This document shows positions 1 through 5,001 of a stretch of DNA of 6,259 bases, piece after piece (the stretch's first letter is position 1; each line of letters begins with the position of its first letter). The stretch is from an uncultured Collinsella sp. (GTDB lineage Bacteria > Actinomycetota > Coriobacteriia > Coriobacteriales > Coriobacteriaceae): contig CABSBK010000071.1 in NCBI GenBank assembly GCA_902475865.1, positions 1 to 6,259 on the forward strand. Direction: 5' to 3'. Made by a program: the position numbers and the translations under genes. Below the pieces are notes generated by a model. It made no database searches. It had not been told where the DNA came from and saw only the letters and a program-made list of their open reading frames with translations.

Positions 1-163
1 GGTTGCCGATCACGGCCTGCATCCCCGTGTTACTGACGGCGGCGCTCTCGCGCCAAACGCTTGCACATTCGGATTGCCATACAACGAATGAAACTTATTG
101 ATGTGGGGCGCTGTTCATTCAGAGTCCGCCCCCTCGCCTCATCCTCAAGAGGCTCGTCGAAGC
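1..163. other. window edge without a supported gene
   Basis: No convincing gene or RNA is seen here. A GC hairpin (GGCGC 41-45, GCGCC 50-54, four-base loop) and a weak GCCTC/GAGGC stem (136-140 and 149-153) are present, but neither has a T-run, so I do not call a terminator. On the minus strand an ATG at 22 could open a gene leaving the window (MQAVIGN), but GGGG directly abuts it and only seven codons are visible. Confidence 0.3.
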
Positions 164-451
164 CTACCCCACCGTGACGGATTCCCCGGTAAAGGTGCTC
201 ACAAGCAACAGGATAAAGACCAAAAAGATAGTCCATCCAACATTGGTCTTGCCATCGACACGACGTTGCTCGCGAGAGCGGCAAAGCCAAATCGTCACGC
301 CAATGGCCACAATCAACAGCACAAGTGCCGCTGCGGCCAGTCCAGCAAGCGCAAACATCACGCCAATGCTCACAGCAAAAACCGGGAGCAGCAGCAAGCC
401 GCACCCGCACCCACCAGGACTATACACGGCAGTCTGTCGGCGTCGTTCCAT
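164..451 (-). CDS. small multi-pass membrane protein, function unknown
   Basis: I do not recognise the family. The 95-residue product has a basic, polar N-terminus (MERRRQ), a short Gly/Cys cluster (GGCGCG, residues 13-18), and a 39-residue hydrophobic stretch (about 19-57). That stretch is long enough for two closely packed membrane helices. A charged loop (RSREQRRVDGK, about 58-68) and a further hydrophobic segment (about 72-87) follow, so two or three membrane spans are likely, with the basic parts inside the cell. I chose ATG at 451 because GGAG sits 5 bases upstream; GTG at 457, preceded by GAGG, is an alternative adding two residues. It begins 29 bases after the antitoxin stop on the same strand and may be cotranscribed with the toxin-antitoxin pair. 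No terminator with a T-run is visible after it. The Met-Glu-Arg start, helix pattern and ribosome binding site support a real gene, but no homology does. Confidence 0.6.
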   Translation of the reverse strand: MERRRQTAVYSPGGCGCGLLLLPVFAVSIGVMFALAGLAAAALVLLIVAIGVTIWLCRSREQRRVDGKTNVGWTIFLVFILLLVSTFTGESVTVG

Positions 452-480
452 CGTCACTCCAACCTCAACATCTTTGAGCG

Positions 481-822
481 CTACAACGCAACGGCCTGCT
501 GAACGGGAACGATCTTATCCAGTTCCGGTTCGATGCGCCTCTTCTCTGCCTCGAGGTCAAACGCCATCTGGGCTCGAAGCCAATAGCCATCCATCAGGCC
601 AAAGTAGCGGCAAAGGCGAAGGTCGGTGTCGGCCGTCACGCGACGCCTTCCCAAGATAATCTGCCCAATGCGTTGAGCCGGAATCCCGGTCTCCTTAGCA
701 AGGCGATATTGAGAAATGCCCATAGGGGCAAGAAATTCCTCTTTGAGAAGCTCGCCAGGAGTCACCGGCGGCAGCAAATCGGACGCAGTCTCATCACTTG
801 TGATAATCGACGATTTCGACAT
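481..822 (-). CDS. higA: HigA-family antitoxin (XRE-type helix-turn-helix)
   Basis: This is a 113-residue DNA-binding antitoxin. Residues 21-33 (TPGELLKEEFLAP) match the N-terminal signature of HigA/VapI-type antitoxins. Residues 36-75 form an XRE-like helix-turn-helix (ISQYRLAKETGIP, then RIGQIILGRR, then ITADTxLRLxRYFG-like VTADTDLRLCRYFG), and residues 79-85 (GYWLRAQ) are the usual closing motif. Members of the family neutralise a HigB/RelE-fold mRNA interferase by direct binding and repress their own promoter. I chose ATG at 822 because AGGGG (833-837) lies about 10 bases upstream and the resulting N-terminus fits the family length. An upstream in-frame extension to 876 would lie inside the toxin gene. 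Its first 29 bases overlap the toxin's 3' end, the toxin-first order typical of higBA loci. The fold and role are secure; the exact start is less so. Confidence 0.88.
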   Translation of the reverse strand: MSKSSIITSDETASDLLPPVTPGELLKEEFLAPMGISQYRLAKETGIPAQRIGQIILGRRRVTADTDLRLCRYFGLMDGYWLRAQMAFDLEAEKRRIEPELDKIVPVQQAVAL

Positions 823-1075
823 TCCAAGCCATCCCCTGTCTCCACTCCAAACAGACCCGATAGCGCTCATTGACACGGATACTATATTGACCGGCGCGAT
901 CGCCCTTCAACGCTTCAAGACGATTGCCTGGCGGAACGCGAAGATCATCAAGCGAAGCGCAGATCTGCAGTTGGCGAATCTTCCTCAAGGCGACCCGCTC
1001 AAAAGGAATGAACTTCCTAATCCGCACACCCATTGCAAAGCGTTCAGTGTCTTCATCTTCATATGATGCAATCAT
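794..1075 (-). CDS. higB: HigB-family toxin (RelE/ParE superfamily mRNA interferase)
   Basis: The 93-residue product looks like a complete HigB-type toxin. These are small RelE-fold ribonucleases that cleave mRNA, generally on the ribosome, and are held inactive by HigA. The start (MIASYEDEDTERF) corresponds to the family's opening strand. The middle carries the alpha-helical region and the LRVPPGNRLEALKGDRAGQYSIRV-like stretch (about 45-68), where the PPGNRLEALKGD and YSIRVNERYRVCL segments are characteristic. The end (VEIVDYHK, 86-93) is the classic terminal strand with its Tyr-His. ATG at 1075 is supported by AAGG (1083-1086) 7 bases upstream. The gene overlaps the antitoxin start by 29 bases, consistent with translational coupling. 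No truncation or frameshift is visible, so it may be functional. Family assignment is by pattern recognition; target specificity cannot be read from the sequence. Confidence 0.88.
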   Translation of the reverse strand: MIASYEDEDTERFAMGVRIRKFIPFERVALRKIRQLQICASLDDLRVPPGNRLEALKGDRAGQYSIRVNERYRVCLEWRQGMAWNVEIVDYHK

Positions 1076-1086
1076 AGTATCGCCTT

Positions 1087-1132
1087 ACGTTAATAACGTC
1101 AAACGTTTCTATAGAGCTACATCTCTATTATA
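1087..1132 (-). promoter_or_regulatory. higBA promoter with overlapping palindromic operators
   Basis: On the minus strand a consensus -10 box TATAAT lies at 1127-1132, about 50 bases before the toxin ATG. No good -35 box is visible at the expected distance. An inverted repeat, ATAGAG (1111-1116) and CTCTAT (1123-1128) with a 6-base spacer, overlaps the -10 box. Two more palindromes lie between promoter and gene: ACGTTA-A-TAACGT (1087-1099) and AAACGTTT (1101-1108). Palindromes at and just after a toxin-antitoxin promoter fit autorepression by HigA. Operator function is inferred, not shown. Confidence 0.5.
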
Positions 1133-1175
1133 GCGTACATCTGTTCGTATTTTCGAGAAGATGCGTCCCCGTCGA

Positions 1176-2363
1176 CTAACAAAGCAAAAGCAATCGTTTG
1201 TAGACATCGAGGCCCTTGAGTAGGGTTTCCTCGTCAAAGAGCATGGTATCAGTGTGAAGGGCGCTCGTCGCATAAGCTGGGCAGCTGTCTGCGTCGATCG
1301 GGTTTTCTTGCGCCCCCGGCACGCCCGTGCCCAGCAAGAAGAACACACCCGGCAGATGGCGCTGGTAAAAGGCGAAATCCTCAGCGATCAGCAAAGGCTC
1401 ATCCACGAGCTGCAGCTCGGGCAAGGCAGGCGCGACATTGGCAAATAGCTCGGGGTCGTTGTCGACCGGCGGATAGCCCTCGGCAAAGTCGAGATCGTAC
1501 GTGCAGCCCGTTGCAGCGCATGCCTCATCAAGCACGCGGCGCACGCCCTCACGCGTACGGTCGAACATGTCGTCCGTAAACACGCGCAGGCTGCCGGCAA
1601 CATGGGCCTCCCCCGCCACCGCGTTGCAGACGGTACCGGCCTGCAGTAGGCCAAACTTACCGATACAGGGCTCGTCGGCGCCCAGCTCGTCCATCAGCTC
1701 GCGCTCGGCAACCAAAAACTTCGCTGCCGCCAAGGCCGCATCGTGCGACTCCTCGACCGGCACACCATAGGTCTTAGCAATATGGATACTCGTACCGTGA
1801 ATATGGATGTGCGTCTCGCTCGAACGCGCCAGCAGCGGACCGGAACAACTCGCCAACGTGCCGGCAGGCAGATCGGGCCACACATGGAAGCCAAAAATTC
1901 GGTCGACCCCGTAGCGCTCGAACACGCCGCTCTCGCATACCGTCTTGGCGCCACCGGTCGTTTCCTCGGCCGGCTGGAACACAAAGAGCACGTTGCGCTT
2001 GATGGCACCCGGCTGCTCGCGAATCGTACGGTCGACATACGTCGCGGCGGCAAGTGCCATGGCCATATGTCCATCGTGTCCGCAAGCGTGCATCTTGCCG
2101 GGATGGGTCGAGGCAAAGGCCGCTCCCGTCGCCTCCGCGATGGGCAGCGCATCCATATCGGCGCGAATCGCCGTGGCATGCGTGGCACCAACGTCAGCGT
2201 CGAAGAAAGCGCAGACGCAGCTGGGGCACGGATGGGTCACTTCGCAGGTGAGTGGTGCCAACACGCCCTCGATATAGGCTATTGTTTGAGGAAGATCGAA
2301 ATCGAGCTCCGGAATGCGATGCAGGTCGCGACGATAGCGACGAAGTTCTTGGAGCTCGGTCAT
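1176..2363 (-). CDS. M20-family amidohydrolase, probable N-acetyl-diaminopimelate deacetylase
   Basis: The 395-residue enzyme is a metal-dependent M20 amidohydrolase that probably removes the acetyl group from N-acetyl-L,L-diaminopimelate in the cytoplasm. The N-terminus (RRDLHRIPEL, 11-20) resembles the Bacillus YkuR/DapL group. Metal-site motifs are in order: RADMDALP (68-74), MHACGHDGH (91-99, with Cys94 and His96/His99), FQPAEE (129-134), GFHVWPD (158-164), AEDFAFY (327-333) and SALHTDT (367-373). The usual GGHAAxPH lid motif is replaced by SIHIAKTYG (192-200). I chose ATG at 2363 because AAAGGA lies 6 bases upstream and the protein then begins like its family (MTELQELRRYRRDLH). ATG at 2378 is a weaker alternative, and a longer open frame to 2612 would run antisense through the riboswitch. 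It diverges from lysA-dapA-dapB-dapH, whose acetyl pathway needs exactly this step, and that context is the main argument for the substrate. A related aminoacylase or IAA-amino-acid hydrolase is possible. Confidence 0.82.
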   Translation of the reverse strand: MTELQELRRYRRDLHRIPELDFDLPQTIAYIEGVLAPLTCEVTHPCPSCVCAFFDADVGATHATAIRADMDALPIAEATGAAFASTHPGKMHACGHDGHMAMALAAATYVDRTIREQPGAIKRNVLFVFQPAEETTGGAKTVCESGVFERYGVDRIFGFHVWPDLPAGTLASCSGPLLARSSETHIHIHGTSIHIAKTYGVPVEESHDAALAAAKFLVAERELMDELGADEPCIGKFGLLQAGTVCNAVAGEAHVAGSLRVFTDDMFDRTREGVRRVLDEACAATGCTYDLDFAEGYPPVDNDPELFANVAPALPELQLVDEPLLIAEDFAFYQRHLPGVFFLLGTGVPGAQENPIDADSCPAYATSALHTDTMLFDEETLLKGLDVYKRLLLLC

Positions 2364-2375
2364 AAAGGATCCTTT
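2364..2375 (-). promoter_or_regulatory. ribosome binding site of the deacetylase, inside a palindrome
   Basis: Read on the minus strand, AAAGGATCCTTT stands directly before the ATG. Its first half, AAAGGA, is the Shine-Dalgarno sequence, with 6 bases to the start. Because the 12 bases are perfectly self-complementary, the site is palindromic at DNA level. A hairpin within one RNA would have almost no loop, so sequestration would need RNA pairing in trans. It decides the choice of start at 2363 over 2378. Confidence 0.55.
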
Positions 2376-2394
2376 CATGGGGCATTTCCATTCA

Positions 2395-2423
2395 CACAAT
2401 ATTGTGATGCAAAATTGTGACGC
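2395..2423. promoter_or_regulatory. palindrome plus repeated half-site, possible operator
   Basis: A perfect 12-base palindrome CACAATATTGTG occupies 2395-2406. Its right half continues as ATTGTGATGC (2401-2410) and recurs as ATTGTGACGC (2414-2423), 13 bases further on. The sites lie between the predicted minus-strand promoter and the deacetylase start, where a bound repressor could block that gene. The regulator is unknown, and the assignment is inference from symmetry and position. Confidence 0.35.
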
Positions 2424-2457
2424 CCTTGTTTCCAGCATATCCCTGCATTTTTTAAAC

Positions 2458-2486
2458 GTTATATACGAATACTCTTGTTTGGTAAA
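2458..2486 (-). promoter_or_regulatory. candidate promoter for the deacetylase gene
   Basis: On the minus strand, TTTACC (2481-2486) and TATAAC (2458-2463) are separated by 17 bases. They match the sigma-70 -35 box at four and the -10 box at five of six positions. Transcription would begin near 2451, leaving a leader of about 88 bases. The leader carries the ATTGTG repeats and the palindromic ribosome binding site. This is a consensus match by eye only. Confidence 0.45.
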
Positions 2487-2512
2487 GTGCAACGTGGTAG
2501 GGTCGTTACCAC
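2475..2512 (+). promoter_or_regulatory. candidate promoter for the riboswitch-lysA operon, with inverted repeat
   Basis: TTGTTT (2475-2480) and TAGGGT (2498-2503) are 17 bases apart, which would start transcription near 2510, just before the riboswitch P1 helix. The -10 match is weak (three of six). A perfect inverted repeat, GTGGTA (2494-2499) and TACCAC (2507-2512) with a 7-base spacer, overlaps the -10 box and could be an operator. The -35 box abuts that of the divergent deacetylase promoter, so the two probably cannot be occupied together. Confidence 0.4.
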
Positions 2513-2673
2513 TTGATAGAGGCGCGGGCACGAAGAACCGCGGGCGAGCCGGCAGGCTTTGACCCCGTGGGGAGGCGAAACCCGCCGAACTGGGCTTTTC
2601 GGGCACGAACAACCTGGTGGGCCTGCGGGAAACACCCGCAGGACTGTCTGCAGCAATGCGGGAGCGCTATCCG
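2513..2673 (+). ncRNA. lysine riboswitch (L-box) aptamer
   Basis: This cis-acting RNA binds lysine and lowers expression of the genes behind it when lysine is plentiful. P1 is formed by GATAG (2515-2519) with CTATC (2667-2671). The conserved junction starts AGAGGCGCGGGCACGAAGAA (from 2518). GGGGAGGCG..CGCCGAA (about 2570-2589) matches the GGGGA..CGCCGAA block of the class. A strong hairpin CTGCGGG/CCCGCAG (2623-2629 and 2635-2641) is followed by the conserved GGACTGTC (2641-2648). A short P5 with a GCAA loop (GCA 2651-2653 region, TGC 2656-2659 region) leads into GGGAGCGCTATCC. Order, spacing and conserved blocks all fit the L-box. It sits directly upstream of lysA-dapA, the classic target. 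No T-run terminator follows, so control of translation is more likely than attenuation. Confidence 0.92.
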
Positions 2674-2704
2674 GACATTGGGTCCACGCTATGCGGATTG
2701 ACCC
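2673..2704 (+). promoter_or_regulatory. possible riboswitch expression platform: two mutually exclusive hairpins
   Basis: Just after P1, GGAC (2673-2676) can pair with GTCC (2682-2685). GGGTC (2680-2684) can instead pair with GACCC (2700-2704), around a small inner CGC/GCG stem (2687-2689 and 2693-2695). The two pairings share bases and exclude each other. The second encloses the TTG at 2698 proposed as the lysA start. This would suit translational control, but the helices are short and the idea is speculative. Confidence 0.3.
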
Positions 2705-5001
2705 CCAACGAGGCATATGCGGCCAAGCAGCCGTTTGTGGACAAGGAGACGCTCGAGCATATCGTCGAGCAGTTCCCCACGCCGTTTCATCTATATGACG
2801 AGGCGGGCATCCGCCGCAACATGCAAGAGGTGCGCGATGCCTTTGCATGGAACCCAGGCTTTAAGGAATACTTTGCCGTCAAGGCAAATCCCAACCCGGC
2901 GCTCATCTCCATTCTCAACGAATACGGCTGCGGCTGCGATTGCTCGAGCTTTACCGAGCTCATGATCGCCCGCTCGCTGGGCATCACGGGACACGACATC
3001 ATGTTCTCGTCCAACGACACGCCGGCAGCGGACTTTGAGCTCGCCGACAAATTGGGCGCCATCGTCAACTTTGACGACATCAGCCACATCGAGTTCTTTG
3101 AGCGCGTCGCGGGCCCCATCCCCAAGACGGTCAGCTGCCGCTTTAATCCGGGCGGCCTGTTCCAGCTCTCCAACGGCATCATGGATAACCCCGGCGACTC
3201 CAAATACGGCATGACCACCGAGCAGCTCTTTGAGGCTTTCCGCATGCTCAAGGCCAAGGGCGCCGAGAATTTTGGCATCCATGCCTTCCTTGCCAGCAAC
3301 ACCGTCACCAACGACTACTACCCCAAGCTCGCGCGCATCCTCTTTGAGCTTGCCGTGCGCCTGGAGCGCGAGACCGGTGCACATGTCGCCTTCATCAATC
3401 TGTCCGGCGGCGTCGGCATCCCCTATCTGCCCGAGCAGCAGGCCAACGACATTCACTCCATCGGCGAGGGGGTGCACGCGGCCTACGACGAAATCCTGGT
3501 TCCCGCCGGTATGGGCGATGTGGCCATCTGCACCGAGATGGGCCGCTTTATGATGGGGCCCTACGGCTGCCTGGTCACCAAAGCCATCCACGAGAAGCAG
3601 ATCTACAAGGACTATATCGGTGTCGACGCAAGCGCCGTCGATCTGATCCGCCCTGCCATGTACGGCGCTTACCACCACATTTCGGTGATGGGCCAGCCGG
3701 GTGGCGACGACAAGACCGCGGCACCCGTCACGGACACCTACGACATCACGGGCAATCTGTGCGAGAACAACGACAAGTTCGCCATCGATCGCGAGCTGCC
3801 GCATATCGACATGGGCGACCTGCTTGTAATCCACGATACCGGCGCGCATGGCTACTCCATGGGCTACAACTACAACGGCCGTCTGCGCTCCGCCGAGGTG
3901 CTGCTGCGCCCCGATGGCTCGGCCGACCTCATCCGCCGCGCCGAGCGCCCGGGCGATTACTTTGCCACACTCGACGTGCTGCCGAGCGGTCGAGAGCTGC
4001 TGGCCAAGTCGCGCGCCGAAAGTGCTCGCCGTCGCGCCCAAGACGAGCGCCTGGCAGTCGCCGCCCAATGGAACAAACGCATCCAGATCGCGGACGCGAA
4101 GGAGAAGAACATGGACATCCGCAATCTTGAGGGCTCGATCGTCGCCCTTGTTACGCCGTTCAAAAAGGACGGCAGCGTCGACTTTGACGCGCTCGAACGC
4201 CTTATCGATTTCCACCTGCAAAACGGCACCGACGCCATCCTCACCCTGGGCACCACCGGCGAGAGCGCCACGATGACCGACGACGAGGACAACTCCGTTG
4301 TCGCCGCCGTGGTCAAGCAAGTTGCAGGACGCGTCCCTGTCATCGCCGGCTCGGGCTCCAACTCCACGCAAACCATGCTCACCAAGTCGCTCACTTACCA
4401 GGGCTTGGGAGCCGACGGCCTGCTGCTCATTACCCCCTACTACAACAAGTCCAACGAAGAGGGTATCTATCAGCACTTTAAGACCGTCGCCGATGCCGTG
4501 GACATCCCCTGCATCCTGTACAACATCCCCGGCCGTTGCGGCTGCGGCATCAGCGAGCGCAACGTAGAGCGCCTGGCCGCACATCCCAACATCATGGGTA
4601 TTAAGGAAGCCTCTGGCAACGTCGCTTACGCGGCCAAGATCGCCCACCTGCTGTCCGACGACTTCCGCATGTACTCGGGCGAGGATGCCCTCACCGTGCC
4701 GCTCATGAGCCTGGGCGCCTCGGGCACCATCAGCGTGTGGGCCGATGTTCAGCCGCAGCTCGTGCATGACATGTGTCGCGCCTACCTGGACGGTGACGTG
4801 ACACGCGCCCGCGACATCCAAATTGCCGGTCAGCCGCTCATCAATGCACTCTTTAGCGAGGTCAACCCCATCCCCGTCAAGGAAGCGCTCGCTCAGATGG
4901 GTATGATCGAGGCAAACTACCGCATGCCGCTGTGCCCCATGGCAGACGACACGCGCGCTACACTTACCGATGCTCTGAGGGGAGCTGGTCTGCTTGATTA
5001 A
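2698..5001 (+). CDS. lysA: LysA-DapA fusion frame: diaminopimelate decarboxylase joined to 4-hydroxy-tetrahydrodipicolinate synthase
   Basis: One frame without a stop encodes a 767-residue protein. Residues 1 to about 427 are a PLP-dependent diaminopimelate decarboxylase (alanine-racemase-like barrel plus C-terminal beta domain), which turns meso-DAP into lysine and CO2. The PLP lysine is Lys62 in EYFAVKANPNP. The glycine loop is SGGVGIPY (236-243). LCENNDKFAIDRELP (354-368) holds the conserved Cys-Glu, and HDTGAHGYSMGYNYNGR (379-395) the C-terminal motif. It belongs to the divergent clade with HAFLASN (195-201) in place of the usual HIGS motif. Residues 428-471 are a charged Ala/Arg/Glu-rich linker, probably helical, and DapA begins at 472. 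In-frame GTG 2617 and ATG 2656 lie inside the riboswitch and are rejected. TTG 2698 gives a family-like N-terminus but has no clear Shine-Dalgarno; GTG 2737 is the alternative. If a stop was lost by error, lysA would end near 4110. Confidence 0.85.
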   Translation: MTPNEAYAAKQPFVDKETLEHIVEQFPTPFHLYDEAGIRRNMQEVRDAFAWNPGFKEYFAVKANPNPALISILNEYGCGCDCSSFTELMIARSLGITGHDIMFSSNDTPAADFELADKLGAIVNFDDISHIEFFERVAGPIPKTVSCRFNPGGLFQLSNGIMDNPGDSKYGMTTEQLFEAFRMLKAKGAENFGIHAFLASNTVTNDYYPKLARILFELAVRLERETGAHVAFINLSGGVGIPYLPEQQANDIHSIGEGVHAAYDEILVPAGMGDVAICTEMGRFMMGPYGCLVTKAIHEKQIYKDYIGVDASAVDLIRPAMYGAYHHISVMGQPGGDDKTAAPVTDTYDITGNLCENNDKFAIDRELPHIDMGDLLVIHDTGAHGYSMGYNYNGRLRSAEVLLRPDGSADLIRRAERPGDYFATLDVLPSGRELLAKSRAESARRRAQDERLAVAAQWNKRIQIADAKEKNMDIRNLEGSIVALVTPFKKDGSVDFDALERLIDFHLQNGTDAILTLGTTGESATMTDDEDNSVVAAVVKQVAGRVPVIAGSGSNSTQTMLTKSLTYQGLGADGLLLITPYYNKSNEEGIYQHFKTVADAVDIPCILYNIPGRCGCGISERNVERLAAHPNIMGIKEASGNVAYAAKIAHLLSDDFRMYSGEDALTVPLMSLGASGTISVWADVQPQLVHDMCRAYLDGDVTRARDIQIAGQPLINALFSEVNPIPVKEALAQMGMIEANYRMPLCPMADDTRATLTDALRGAGLLD
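4099..4110 (+). promoter_or_regulatory. internal ribosome binding site for DapA within the fused frame
   Basis: AAGGAG (4099-4104) stands 6 bases before the in-frame ATG at 4111, exactly where DapA homology begins. The sequence is also read as the last linker codons of the LysA part. A near-ideal Shine-Dalgarno at this spot suggests that free DapA is made as well as, or instead of, the fusion. Confidence 0.7.
4111..5001 (+). CDS. dapA: 4-hydroxy-tetrahydrodipicolinate synthase (DapA), internal start in the lysA frame
   Basis: DapA condenses pyruvate with aspartate semialdehyde, the first committed step towards DAP and lysine. Read from the internal ATG it is 296 residues, normal for this class I aldolase (TIM barrel). 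All catalytic residues are present, each offset by +4 from E. coli numbering: Thr48 in GTTGES, Tyr111 in TPYYNKS, Tyr137 and Arg142 in LYNIPGRCG, and the Schiff-base Lys165 in GIKEASG. The lysine-binding allosteric positions differ: the E. coli histidines 53 and 56 are Asp57 and Asp60, and Glu84 is Thr88. Feedback by lysine may therefore be weak, with the riboswitch doing the control (inference). The frame is continuous with lysA upstream and ends 8 bases into dapB. Function is secure; whether it acts alone or fused is open. Confidence 0.93.
   Translation: MDIRNLEGSIVALVTPFKKDGSVDFDALERLIDFHLQNGTDAILTLGTTGESATMTDDEDNSVVAAVVKQVAGRVPVIAGSGSNSTQTMLTKSLTYQGLGADGLLLITPYYNKSNEEGIYQHFKTVADAVDIPCILYNIPGRCGCGISERNVERLAAHPNIMGIKEASGNVAYAAKIAHLLSDDFRMYSGEDALTVPLMSLGASGTISVWADVQPQLVHDMCRAYLDGDVTRARDIQIAGQPLINALFSEVNPIPVKEALAQMGMIEANYRMPLCPMADDTRATLTDALRGAGLLD

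Noticed and set aside
41..54. GC hairpin GGCGC-TCTC-GCGCC as a terminator
   Set aside because: No T-run on either side.
30..410. 126-residue minus-strand frame overlapping the small membrane protein
   Set aside because: No ribosome binding site or recognisable motif; the overlapping membrane-protein frame has a better start and a coherent helix pattern.
823..876. Longer HigA starting at 876
   Set aside because: It adds 18 residues wholly inside the toxin gene; the start at 822 has AGGGG upstream and gives the usual length.
2364..2612. Upstream extension of the M20 enzyme (83 extra residues, start at 2612)
   Set aside because: It would be antisense to the riboswitch and promoters, has no family resemblance, and a good ribosome binding site with a family-like start exists at 2363.
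2617..2697. Extra N-terminal residues of LysA from GTG 2617 or ATG 2656
   Set aside because: Both codons lie inside conserved helices of the lysine aptamer, and the residues do not resemble the decarboxylase family.
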